A stretch of 64,000 bases of DNA from NCBI RefSeq assembly GCF_005843925.1, contig NZ_VCBC01000011.1, positions 121,586 through 185,585 on the forward strand, given 5' to 3'. The notes below the pieces were generated by a model. The model was not told the origin of the DNA. It was given only the letters and a program-made list of their open reading frames with translations, and ran no database searches. This DNA comes from Thalassotalea litorea. GTDB lineage: Bacteria > Pseudomonadota > Gammaproteobacteria > Enterobacterales > Alteromonadaceae. Shown in pieces: positions 17,832 to 25,659 of the stretch (its first letter is position 1; every line of letters begins with the position of its first letter). The position numbers and the translations under genes were made by a program.

Positions 17832-19247
17832 ATGAATCGCCAAGGAAGCGCATTATACGGGGCTTTTACCCGAATGACTGCGGCTAGTTTATTTCTGTTC
17901 AGTGGCTTAACACTTGCCAATAATGTCGAAAACCAGCCTAAAAATGCACATCAGAATCAGTTACTAACAACCTTATCGCAAAACTCTGCGGTGACCGCGC
18001 AAGGGCAAACCTTATTTGAACAGGTTTGCGCTTCTTGCCATGGTAAAGACTTAAGCGGTGGTTCTGGCTTTAACTTAAAAGATGGTGAGTGGGTGCACGG
18101 CAGTCAGCCCTCTGAAATCCTTGCTAACATCGAGTCCGGTTTTATGAACGCCGGGATGCCAGGGTTTAAGGGCGTATTTAATTCTGAGCAACTGCAATCT
18201 ATCGTTGCCTATATCCTCTCTCAGCGTCAGGGGTTTGATGGACTGACCTACAAACTTTATCAAATGCAAAGCAAGGATGATCGAACCATAAGTGATGACA
18301 AATTGGTGAAATCTGGAACTTTGCCTAAAAATCTCGCCGACTTTCGGTTGCCAGAAATTCAGCATTACATTATTGAATTTTCCGGAGATTTTTATACCAG
18401 TCGCGATGAAGATACGCGGATTTGGATAGAGTGGGGCGCAAAAGCGGATATCGATTTTGAGGTCGATGGCAAGCCCATTGCCCGAGATAACCGCTTTGGC
18501 GAATGGTTTCCAACCTGGGTCGTTGCAAGGGGTAAGCAGACACTCAAAATCACCTATCGTTCGGCGGACAGTAAACCCGGGCAACGCAATCTGGTATTGA
18601 TTGCCACCAATGATGATATGAGCATTAAAAAGTTTGCACTATCCACCCGGGCTCAGAAAATCATGTTAAACAAAAAGTTTAATTTAAATGCTGAAGGGGA
18701 AACCCTGGTGCAGCGCATCAAAGTCACGAACTTGCCAGCCTATTCCATTTCTGTAGCCACCCCTCAACAGATCAACTATGCCTTTAACTCCCGTAGTTGC
18801 GATATTGTTGGCCTGTGGCAGGGAGAGTTTCTCAATATAGGTCCTAACATTGGCGGTCGCGGTGAAGATGCCAGTATTCCACTCGGCGATTGGGTGTTTC
18901 ATTCGCCTAAGGCTCTTACGTTCGATACTCAGGAAAGCTGTCGCTTTATGGGGTATCAAATGCAACATGGCGAACCCGTGTTTCGCTATACACAGGGAAG
19001 TCATCAGGTACAGGTAAGTGCTAAGGCGGTTACATCAAAGCAACTGGATATTCATTATCAGGTGACAGGTACCGCTGGCGAAGAGTTAACGATTCGTCTG
19101 CCGAAATCGCGGAAATTAACGTGGAATGTACCGGGTACAAATACGCCTGAAACGAGTGACGAAAAAGATTACACAATGCAGCGCGTTAAGCTCAATGATA
19201 AAGGTTCTGCCAGTTTTCTGGTCAGCGCACAAATACATCCCATGTAA
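17832..19247 (+). CDS. Monohaem cytochrome c fused to an unknown beta-rich region
   Basis: A 471-residue exported protein. The ATG at 17832 starts a good signal peptide (AASLFLFSGLTLANN) and is preferred to an upstream TTG. The haem motif is C66-A-S-C69-H70, and GMPGF offers the Met axial ligand, so the class I cytochrome c domain covers about residues 52-140. The remaining ~330 residues include a PA14-like stretch (FSGDFYTSRDEDTRIWIEWGAK, VDGKPI) and an unrecognised beta-rich end. It is followed, past a tandem-repeat spacer, by a propeller dehydrogenase-like gene, so the cytochrome may accept electrons from it. This gene pair resembles haem/propeller proteins common in Planctomycetes and Verrucomicrobia. 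Substrate and partner are inferred. Confidence 0.82.
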   Translation: MNRQGSALYGAFTRMTAASLFLFSGLTLANNVENQPKNAHQNQLLTTLSQNSAVTAQGQTLFEQVCASCHGKDLSGGSGFNLKDGEWVHGSQPSEILANIESGFMNAGMPGFKGVFNSEQLQSIVAYILSQRQGFDGLTYKLYQMQSKDDRTISDDKLVKSGTLPKNLADFRLPEIQHYIIEFSGDFYTSRDEDTRIWIEWGAKADIDFEVDGKPIARDNRFGEWFPTWVVARGKQTLKITYRSADSKPGQRNLVLIATNDDMSIKKFALSTRAQKIMLNKKFNLNAEGETLVQRIKVTNLPAYSISVATPQQINYAFNSRSCDIVGLWQGEFLNIGPNIGGRGEDASIPLGDWVFHSPKALTFDTQESCRFMGYQMQHGEPVFRYTQGSHQVQVSAKAVTSKQLDIHYQVTGTAGEELTIRLPKSRKLTWNVPGTNTPETSDEKDYTMQRVKLNDKGSASFLVSAQIHPM

Positions 19248-19256
19248 ATAAAAAGC

Positions 19257-19334
19257 GTTAATTCAAAGAGCTAATTCAAAGAGCTAATTCAAAGCGCTAA
19301 GACTAAAAGCTAATTCAAAGCGCTAAAGCTAAAA
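19257..19334. repeat. Six-copy 13-bp tandem repeat
   Basis: Six consecutive 13-base units fill the gap between the cytochrome and dehydrogenase genes. The consensus is GCTAATTCAAAGA; units start at 19257, 19270, 19283, 19296, 19309 and 19322. Units 2, 3 and 5 are near identical, units 4 and 6 are diverged (GCTAAGACTAAAA and GCTAAAGCTAAAA). No spacer sequence exists, so it is not a CRISPR array. Confidence 0.9.
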
Positions 19335-19368
19335 TCGATACCGATTAAATAATAAAAAAGACATCATT

Positions 19369-20850
19369 ATGACCAGATATTTATCAACACCTCGTCCGCT
19401 TGCAATTATGCCCCTGGCACTGACGTTAGTCGCAACGTTAGCGGTATTTTCAGCAAACGCCGATCAGGCGCCAAAGCACCAATACAAACCAGATGGTTAT
19501 CACATTGAAACCATCACCACCCCAAAAGATGTGCAGTTTCACATTACCGGCCTCGACAGTGATAAAAATGGCACCATTTATGTCGCTACCCGCCTTGGTG
19601 AAGTTTGGACCTATAAGAACGAAACCTGGAAACAGTTTGCCAGAGGTTTGCATGAACCTACTGGCCTATTGGTGGATGATGATGGTTCTATTGTGGTGGC
19701 GCAAAAGCCAGAATTAACGCGAATAACCGATACCGACAACGATGGTGTTGCCGACAGCTATCAGTTCTTCGCCGGTGAGTGGGATTTTCATGATAATTAC
19801 CATGAATATAACTTTGGCCCAGCGAAAGACTTAGATGGTAATTACTACGGCACGTTAAATCTTTCTCATAACAATCCTGATGCTTTTACCTTAGGTGCCA
19901 TGGGTAGTGCTGGCGGGCATCGCGGTTTCGCTTATCAGGTTAGCCCACAAGGTGAGTACTCACCCTACGCCTGGGGGCTTCGCTCTCCTGCAGGTATAGG
20001 CGCAAGCCCACAAGGGGAGGTGTTCTTTACCGACAATCAGGGCGATTGGGTTCCCACCTCAAAAATGCATTTATTGCGCAAGGGCAAGTTTTACGGCCAC
20101 CCGGTATCGCTTATTGATATCGAGGGTTTTTCCCGCGACAGCGTCGCGAAAATGTCGCTCGAGGAACTGGCGGCAATGAGCGAAAAACCGGTGGTTTGGA
20201 TCCCGCATATTGAAGTGTCTAACTCGCCGGGAAATCCGGAATGGGATCAATCACAAGGTAAGTTCGGACCATTTGCCGGGCAGATCTTTATCGGCGATCA
20301 AACTCAGTCGAATGTATTTCGGGTGTTGCTGGATAAGGTTAATGGTCAGTATCAGGGGGCGGTTATCAACTTTATGAATAAGTTTCAAAGTGGCAATATC
20401 CGCGCCGAATTTGATAGCCAGGGCCAGCTCTGGATCGGTCAGACAGCTGGCGGTTGGGGCGCTGTTGGTGGCAAGCCTTTTGGTCTGCAAAAAGTGGTGT
20501 GGGATGGCACCAATCCATTTGAGTTGCTTGATATCAAACTGAATGCTCAGGGTTTTACCCTGACTTTCACCGACAAGCTCGATAAAGGCTCGGTAACGCT
20601 TGCAAGCTTTACCGCTCAGCACTGGAACTATCATTATTCCAGCAATTATGGCTCGCCGAAAAAGAATCTCGAATCGCTAAATATCTCTAAAGTAACCCTA
20701 GCTGATGATGGTAAATCTATTGATGTTTTGTTGCCGTTAGCCGCCGACAGAGTAGTGCAGATAGACTTTACTGGCCTTCGCGATACAAAAGGCCGTCAGG
20801 TAAGTGTTGATAAGGTTTATTACACCTTGAATCAGTTGTCTGAGAAATAA
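19369..20850 (+). CDS. Periplasmic beta-propeller protein, sorbosone/glucose dehydrogenase-like
   Basis: A 493-residue exported protein; the signal peptide has the core LALTLVATLAVFSANA. The central part is an NHL/sorbosone-dehydrogenase-like propeller: repeated G-x-(I/L)-(Y/W)-V-A patterns such as NGTIYVATRLGEVWTY, GLLVDDDGSIVVAQ, a DTDNDGVADSYQFF calcium-type loop, and YAWGLRSPAGIGASPQGEVFFTDNQGDWVPTSK, which is typical of soluble PQQ-type sugar dehydrogenases and DUF7133 proteins. The last ~110 residues form an Ig-like domain (LNAQGFTLTFTDKLDKGS, YHYSSNYGSP). It is preceded by the cytochrome c gene. Periplasmic oxidation of a sugar or aldehyde with electrons passed to that cytochrome is a reasonable inference; bound PQQ is not demonstrable from motifs. 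Confidence 0.75.
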   Translation: MTRYLSTPRPLAIMPLALTLVATLAVFSANADQAPKHQYKPDGYHIETITTPKDVQFHITGLDSDKNGTIYVATRLGEVWTYKNETWKQFARGLHEPTGLLVDDDGSIVVAQKPELTRITDTDNDGVADSYQFFAGEWDFHDNYHEYNFGPAKDLDGNYYGTLNLSHNNPDAFTLGAMGSAGGHRGFAYQVSPQGEYSPYAWGLRSPAGIGASPQGEVFFTDNQGDWVPTSKMHLLRKGKFYGHPVSLIDIEGFSRDSVAKMSLEELAAMSEKPVVWIPHIEVSNSPGNPEWDQSQGKFGPFAGQIFIGDQTQSNVFRVLLDKVNGQYQGAVINFMNKFQSGNIRAEFDSQGQLWIGQTAGGWGAVGGKPFGLQKVVWDGTNPFELLDIKLNAQGFTLTFTDKLDKGSVTLASFTAQHWNYHYSSNYGSPKKNLESLNISKVTLADDGKSIDVLLPLAADRVVQIDFTGLRDTKGRQVSVDKVYYTLNQLSEK

Positions 20851-20896
20851 TGGATTGCTATGGTGAATTTTTCTGCTGAGTGTATTCTTGAATAAA

Positions 20897-21643
20897 ATGA
20901 GTAAATACAAAGCACTGGATGTATTAGGCGGGCTCTCGTTCGCGTTATTTGTCCTATTTGGATTATTGGTAATTTATTTTCCGGATTTTATCTTTTCAGA
21001 TGCTTCCTATTCACAGCGCATGCACGCATTAATTTCGAAAAATTTTCCAGAGAACTATTTTTCGATAATACACTACATATCAATAGCTCTAATCACTCTA
21101 CTTTCACTTAGCTTAGGTGGACTGTTAGCTGGCAAAAAAGTGCCCAGTTTTATGGCCCAAATTAACAGAAGCTTTTTCAGGTTTAGCGCAGGCTTCGGAT
21201 TAGTCTTGTTGGTTATGTTTGTTACTGGCTTTTTTTCACTTAACAAAAGTGAACTGGTTTATCTACTACCGCTGTTGTTGGTAAGTATTTACTATGCTGG
21301 GTTAGAGAAATACTCGAGTGGCAAGACCGGGATATTGGTGAATATAACCGGATTAATCCTTTATCTCATATTTGTCACTTTATTTTTGTTGGTTATGGAA
21401 TCGTATTACTTTTTGGTCATAAACGTCGTGCAATCCAGCATCATCTTCGAAGAACTAGCGGTTGATCCTGAGTACATATTTCCGGGGGCTTTTGTTAACG
21501 AGCTGATGTATGAATACTATGGCACTAACATTGTACTTTTTGCGGGTATAGGCGGTGCGAGTTTTTTATTGGGGCGCTTGGGCTTACGGCTATTATTAAG
21601 TACTAGGCGTAGCTTAATGATGGCAAAACTTAAGCGCCAGTAA
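20897..21643 (+). CDS. Multi-pass inner-membrane protein, unknown function
   Basis: A 248-residue protein with about six hydrophobic segments, including GLSFALFVLFGLLVIYF, SIIHYISIALITLLSL, FGLVLLVMFVTGFF, LVYLLPLLLVSIYYAGL, LILYLIFVTLFLLV and a final NIVLFAGIGGASFLLG. The ATG at 20897 is preferred to the TTG at 20888. I do not recognise the family and see no charged catalytic motif inside the membrane segments. It follows the propeller gene by 46 bases without a visible terminator, so it may ride on that transcript, but its AT-richer sequence suggests that it could equally be an independent accessory gene. Confidence 0.65.
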   Translation: MSKYKALDVLGGLSFALFVLFGLLVIYFPDFIFSDASYSQRMHALISKNFPENYFSIIHYISIALITLLSLSLGGLLAGKKVPSFMAQINRSFFRFSAGFGLVLLVMFVTGFFSLNKSELVYLLPLLLVSIYYAGLEKYSSGKTGILVNITGLILYLIFVTLFLLVMESYYFLVINVVQSSIIFEELAVDPEYIFPGAFVNELMYEYYGTNIVLFAGIGGASFLLGRLGLRLLLSTRRSLMMAKLKRQ

Positions 21644-21797
21644 ACATAGCATTTCTTAAATAGTCTAACTTTTTGGATATATTTTTGTCTGTTAATCAGG
21701 AAGAGTCTTGCGAATACAATAATTTATTAAAATAATTTCGTCTTTTTCAAATTACCTTCGTCTTATAAGCAAAATGTCCAGAAACCAGGAGAAAATT

Positions 21798-22577
21798 ATG
21801 GACTATTTGCAAAACGAAACCTTTAACTTTACGCCTGAAGCAATGGCGACAAGTAACCACAAGCCACGCATACTCGTGCTTTATGGCTCACTACGAAAAA
21901 AATCTATGAGCCGGTATGCGGCCATCGAAGCCGGAAAAATGCTTGAGCATTTTGGCGCCGAGGTAAAGTTTTTTAACCCAAAAGACCTGCCTCTATTTGA
22001 TAATGGCGAATCTGTGCAGCACCCGAAAGTGCAGGAACTTCGCGAGCTGGTGAAATGGTCAGAAGCTCAGGTTTGGTCATCGCCGGAAATCCACGGCAAT
22101 ATGTCTGGGGTAATGAAAAACCAGATTGACTGGATCCCGTTAAGCGATGGCGCGGTGCGCCCAACCCAAGGAAAAACTCTGGCGGTCATGCAGGTAAGTG
22201 GCGGTTCGCAGAGCTTTAATGCGGTGAATAATATGCGAATTCTAGGCCGTTGGATGCGAATGTTAACTATCCCTAATCAATCTTCAGTGGCCAAAGCTTG
22301 GCAGGAATTTAACGATGATGGTTCGATGAAAGCATCGGCATATCGAGAGCGTATTGTTGATGTGATGGAAGAGCTAATGAAGTTCACGCTATTAACACGT
22401 GACAACAAAGACATGCTGGTTGACCGCTACAGCGAGAGAAACACGCAAATGAAAGCGCGCATTGCAAAGCAGGTTGCTCAAGCCGATGTTATCGAATCGT
22501 CAAAAGCTAATACGTCAAAAGCTAAAACATCGTGCTGCAGTCCTGAGAAACTGGGAGTGAAAGCATCTTGCTGTTAA
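21798..22577 (+). CDS. arsH: ArsH-like NADPH-dependent FMN reductase with cysteine-pair tail
   Basis: A 259-residue flavodoxin-fold protein. The FMN-binding loop [13 protein letters not shown], the [20 protein letters not shown] segment and [14 protein letters not shown] are those of ArsH, which oxidises trivalent organoarsenicals or reduces quinones using NADPH. AGGAG lies 6 bases before the ATG at 21798, so this start is preferred to the in-frame ATG at 21774. The unusual part is the C-terminal ~25 residues: a Lys/Ser/Thr-rich linker followed by SCCSP and a terminal SCC, two vicinal cysteine pairs that would suit As(III) or another soft metal. No arsR, arsB, arsC or arsM gene is adjacent. 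A general quinone/azo reductase role is the alternative. Confidence 0.85.
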   Translation: MDYLQNETFNFTPEAMATSNHKPRILVLYGSLRKKSMSRYAAIEAGKMLEHFGAEVKFFNPKDLPLFDNGESVQHPKVQELRELVKWSEAQVWSSPEIHGNMSGVMKNQIDWIPLSDGAVRPTQGKTLAVMQVSGGSQSFNAVNNMRILGRWMRMLTIPNQSSVAKAWQEFNDDGSMKASAYRERIVDVMEELMKFTLLTRDNKDMLVDRYSERNTQMKARIAKQVAQADVIESSKANTSKAKTSCCSPEKLGVKASCC

Positions 22578-22699
22578 GCCAGGCCCACCGAAACCTAGCT
22601 CCAAAGCTTGCTTCAGTGGCTGGGTGTTCAGGACAAATGGGCGCAGCAGTTGCTTCGCTTCAAAACACAATAGAGCGTTTTCCTGAAGGTAGATGGCTA

Positions 22700-22876
22700 T
22701 TAGTTATAGCCTAAGACAAAACACGGCTCTTCTTTCTCATCCCAGTGACGCTCATCCCGGTGACGCTCATCACGCTTTGGCGTTCGAGTTTTCAGCGTCT
22801 CCTGGCGGTGTTGGTTTCTCAACTCCTCAGTTTCTTCGGAGTCAGATGATACTTTATTAGCATTCGTTTCTTGCAT
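22700..22876 (-). CDS. Small highly charged protein, 58 aa, hypothetical
   Basis: A 58-codon ORF on the minus strand with ATG at 22876 and a good ribosome site (GAGGG about 7 bases upstream in the minus direction). The product is hydrophilic and very rich in Glu, Arg, Asp and His, with a short internal repeat RDERHRDERHWDE encoded by a 15-base DNA repeat. It has no signal peptide or membrane segment. No family is recognised. The ribosome site and sensible start argue that it is real; small size and repeat-driven composition argue for caution. Confidence 0.45.
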   Translation of the reverse strand: MQETNANKVSSDSEETEELRNQHRQETLKTRTPKRDERHRDERHWDEKEEPCFVLGYN

Positions 22877-23173
22877 AATACGCCCTCAAAAACAGCAGAC
22901 CTAATTTTTAGTGTACTAAAACCTCAAAAAGTTGCTCGCCCTTTTCCAGACATTTATCCGCAATGTCGCCCATCTTGGTCAGTGGTATTAACCGCTAGCA
23001 GCTTGTTTTCTATTGATTGTTTTAATTGAATCAATACCTTAAAGGGGAGTGGATTGCTTAGTTTATTCTTCCAAAACTTGAAAAATTTATTTGTTTAAAT
23101 TTGTATCCAAGCGTCCTGAGAGCTTTTTGGTATGGTTGAGTTTTAACTATATCTTTATATATCGGGAATTTAT

Positions 23174-23812
23174 ATGAAGGCACTTTCAATAATTGCTCTG
23201 TTTTTGTTTTCAATTGGGCAACTTGCTGCTAAGGAAGCTGATAACTGGTTTTCCTTAGGGGAAGAGGTAGAATTCGATAATGACTTAAGTATGTATTACT
23301 GTTCCAGATTAACGGTGAATTCAGATTTTATTGCTTGGGTTATCGATTTACGAATTATTGATGATCATTTAATTTTCAACACGTGTGAAGCCCAAAATAA
23401 GAAAGACCTTGAGACTGCTATCGAAAGCAAATATAAAAATAATAAGAAGCGCCAAGTTTCCGGGTGGGTTACGGACGATTGGTTTTATATTACGCAAGAT
23501 AATATCATTCCCACCAAAGTCGACTTTCCAAAATTTGGCTATTTTTCAATTCCTTTTGTCTGTGGTTATGTGGCGTATTGGGGGACTGATAAAACCCATG
23601 AGAAAAATGATTGGTACGCCATGGTCATTGACTTTAAAAGTGGTAATTTAATTAAGGAAGCCAAGCTAGGACATTTTGGGTTAGAGACAGATTACAGGTG
23701 GATCCTGAAAGAACCCATATGGGATGATAGCTGTTCTTCAGTTACTTTCCTTGATTCAAGATACATTGAAGATAAGAAAATATCTTTGAAAAATAATCAA
23801 ACGATGAATTAA
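23174..23812 (+). CDS. Exported hypothetical protein
   Basis: A 212-residue protein with a clear N-terminal signal peptide (MKALSIIALFLFSIGQLAA). The mature part is rich in Trp, Tyr, Asp and Lys and is predicted beta-rich; four Cys residues (near YYCSRL, FNTCEA, FVCGYV, DSCSSV) could form two disulfides in the periplasm. I recognise no family. It is low in G+C compared with the neighbouring polysaccharide genes, stands alone between long AT-rich intergenic stretches, and ends at its own strong terminator, all consistent with an independently acquired accessory gene. Confidence 0.7.
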   Translation: MKALSIIALFLFSIGQLAAKEADNWFSLGEEVEFDNDLSMYYCSRLTVNSDFIAWVIDLRIIDDHLIFNTCEAQNKKDLETAIESKYKNNKKRQVSGWVTDDWFYITQDNIIPTKVDFPKFGYFSIPFVCGYVAYWGTDKTHEKNDWYAMVIDFKSGNLIKEAKLGHFGLETDYRWILKEPIWDDSCSSVTFLDSRYIEDKKISLKNNQTMN

Positions 23813-23850
23813 TTAGTTCAGTTCCGAAACTGTGTTAACTGGATCGAATA

Positions 23851-23880
23851 AAAGCTCAGCCAGATGGTTGAGCTTTTCGT
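23851..23880 (+). terminator. Rho-independent terminator after the exported hypothetical gene
   Basis: AAAGCTCAGCC (23851-23861) pairs with GGTTGAGCTTT (23866-23876) around AGAT, an 11-bp stem with one G-T pair, followed by a short T-run. Confidence 0.85.
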
Positions 23881-23906
23881 TTCAAGGGGGTAGCAGTCAG
23901 GTTTCA

Positions 23907-23929
23907 ATTGCGAAATTCAAGACCTGACC
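23907..23929 (+). repeat. 23-bp repeat, 3' end of a REP-associated transposase remnant (copy 1)
   Basis: These 23 bases recur exactly at 25584-25606. Read in the plus frame they encode A-K-F-K-T-stop, which I recognise as the usual C-terminal end of Y1 (REP-associated) transposase genes in marine gammaproteobacteria. Just upstream, GTCAGGT (23897-23903) can pair with ACCTGAC inside the repeat, giving a REP-like imperfect hairpin. No further transposase sequence is readable upstream. Confidence 0.65.
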
Positions 23930-23986
23930 TACGATTTCTCTCAAAGAACTTTGCCGAAATCATATCGTGATGGGCGTTTAGGGAAC

Positions 23987-24009
23987 AGGACGCCGAAGCG
24001 TCCTTTTTA
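23987..24009 (+). terminator. Stem-loop terminator, plus-strand direction
   Basis: AGGACGC (23987-23993) pairs with GCGTCCT (23998-24004) around CGAA and runs into TTTTT. The T-tract direction is plus, so it is not built for the minus-strand PEP-CTERM gene that ends at 24014. Confidence 0.7.
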
Positions 24010-24013
24010 ATGG

Positions 24014-24910
24014 TTATCTGGTAAAGCTTCTATATCTGATTCCTAATACTGACAAAGCTAATATAATTAAACTTGTTGGCTCAGGCACATCGACCCGCGT
24101 GACGATTGGATCATATGCTGTGTCCAGATTTGGACCAAACATATATTGGTATGCAAATCTAACGACCTCCCCTTTTTTGATATCACCAAAGTCTACAGCA
24201 ATACCTATGGCCTGATCGCCATAGCCTAACGCACCACCGTTCAAATAATCCTGTGGATCCTCAGACCATGGGTTTGTGGATGCTGTGTTGTGGTAATAAT
24301 CACTGTTACTATAAAGGCCCATGATGCTGCCTGACCCCGGCCCAACCGCATAGACAAAATCTTCCGGTCGAGCATCTTCATAACCTCTTAGGTTAAACGT
24401 TTCAAAATAGCCATAACCACTAAAGTCCTGATCAGGGTCAATTGCTCGCAAGAACGATACGTTATTTAGGTCTTGTACCGCATAGATAAAAGTCTCAATA
24501 AAGATAGTCTGCAGGTTGTCATCGAAATAATATCTAAGTGAAAGCCAGAAATAATCTTCGTATATGGCGTCCCAGCCTGCGTAATTGCCGTATTCGGTCG
24601 GTGAATTGATGAAAAACAGATTGCCTTCGATATCATCATGCCCATGATTTCGGTTAACTAGCAATCCAGTCTGATTGGAGGAGATTGAAAATATTTCCCA
24701 GGAAGTGCCAGGACTTAATACATCATTGGTAAACGATTGTGTGCCAGTTGGATCATAAAGAATTCCCAATCCTTCATATCCCAGCGTACCGTCATCGGAT
24801 ACAGCGGTTTTAATGTAGTTTCCTTCCATAACAATTGCAGCTGCCATGCTTTTTGTAGTGACAAATGCCAAAACTACTATCACTGTACAAATTAGGGTTC
24901 GAATATTCAT
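24014..24910 (-). CDS. PEP-CTERM sorting-domain protein
   Basis: A 298-residue exported protein on the minus strand. Translation probably starts at the ATG at 24910 (MNIRTLICTVIVVLAFVTTKSMAA, a good signal peptide, with GAGGA upstream) rather than at an earlier in-frame Met. The mature part is acidic and aromatic, beta-rich, with many Tyr, Asp and Gly. The C-terminus reads VPEPTSLIILALSVLGIRYR: the PEP motif, a hydrophobic helix and a basic end that define the PEP-CTERM signal recognised by exosortase, normally in bacteria that make an exopolysaccharide. No exosortase or polysaccharide synthesis gene is in the window. The function of the mature part is unknown. Confidence 0.85.
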   Translation of the reverse strand: MNIRTLICTVIVVLAFVTTKSMAAAIVMEGNYIKTAVSDDGTLGYEGLGILYDPTGTQSFTNDVLSPGTSWEIFSISSNQTGLLVNRNHGHDDIEGNLFFINSPTEYGNYAGWDAIYEDYFWLSLRYYFDDNLQTIFIETFIYAVQDLNNVSFLRAIDPDQDFSGYGYFETFNLRGYEDARPEDFVYAVGPGSGSIMGLYSNSDYYHNTASTNPWSEDPQDYLNGGALGYGDQAIGIAVDFGDIKKGEVVRFAYQYMFGPNLDTAYDPIVTRVDVPEPTSLIILALSVLGIRYRSFTR

Positions 24911-25470
24911 GTTGAATATTTCCTCATGGTTAACGTTACAGATCGTACAGCAGTGAACACTGAGCAAACGTCGTGCCATCATGGTAAGTGGTTGATTTAA
25001 GAAGGGTGTCGGATTCTGGGTTGATTAAACACTGACAGTGCTTTGTCGTAATGTGTTGTTATTAATGAACTAAACCTTCAATCTGATTTAATGGGTTCCA
25101 GTCCTGAACCGTGCATCTTGATAAAAGAAACTCTCCCAACTGGTTGTGGCTTTTAATGTCCAGAGGTTTCAGATCAAACGAGATTTTTGCAATTAAAATG
25201 AGAATCGATTTTTCGTGAATCAGGTCGCATTGCATTTTGGAGGCGGGCTACCGAGAAAAAGGGGCGATTTTATGATAGTGAAACTGATTGCTTTTTTATG
25301 CTGAGATTAAAAACACCAACTTTAACGATTCTAAAGATAAGGTTGGTAAAGTAACTCCATGTATAGCACTTGCTTTGCTACTAAATGCTCAACCGTTGTT
25401 TTTCTTTGTAGAGTCAAATATGGGCACTATCCGTCCGGATATTTTTGAGTTTGTTTAATACCAAACCACT
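24911..25470. other. AT-rich intergenic stretch without recognised genes
   Basis: About 560 bases between the PEP-CTERM gene and the transposase remnant. No convincing ORF, tRNA or structured RNA is seen; it should hold the promoter of the minus-strand PEP-CTERM gene. Parts may be further decayed transposase sequence, but no readable frame supports this. Confidence 0.5.
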
Positions 25471-25604
25471 ATCATTATCGATAAGAGCCAAGGTGTTTTT
25501 CAGGCTTATGCCACAGGCGCATATTCGATGAAAGAAATTGCTCTTGTTTCTCTATTCATTAATCAGTCGCAATCAGTCGGACGATTGCGAAATTCAAGAC
25601 CTGA
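25471..25604 (+). pseudogene. Degraded 3' end of a Y1/REP-associated transposase gene
   Basis: The plus frame from 25471 gives a segment QAYATGAYSMKEIA, which is the start of the C-terminal helix-turn-helix of REP-associated tyrosine transposases. After a frameshift the next frame reads H-stop-SVAISRTIAKFKT-stop, matching the usual HYSxVSR...AKFKT ending, with stop TGA at 25602-25604. Nothing recognisable of the Y1 catalytic domain remains upstream. The 23-bp end is shared exactly with copy 1 at 23907. This is therefore a decayed gene fragment, not an active element. Confidence 0.65.
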
Positions 25605-25606
25605 CC
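25584..25606 (+). repeat. 23-bp repeat, REP-associated transposase 3' end (copy 2)
   Basis: Exact second copy of the 23 bases at 23907-23929, in direct orientation and 1677 bases away. The two copies bracket the PEP-CTERM gene. The copy ends about 54 bases before dusA. Confidence 0.85.
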
Positions 25607-25659
25607 GCCGATTTTTTCTGCGTTATAATTGCAGCACTTTAGTTTTTGAGTAAATTTGT

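Noticed and set aside
18075..18584. 169-codon minus-strand ORF
   Set aside because: Lies wholly inside the cytochrome c gene on the opposite strand, has no ribosome site or recognisable content, and is a frame shadow.
19257..19334. Possible CRISPR array
   Set aside because: Thirteen-base units are contiguous with no spacers, and no cas genes are present.
2..20850. Agar or porphyran specificity of the polysaccharide locus
   Set aside because: The first GH16 matches kappa-carrageenase features better than agarase ones, and no GH117 or GH50-type gene is clearly recognised. Agar-type use is not strictly excluded.
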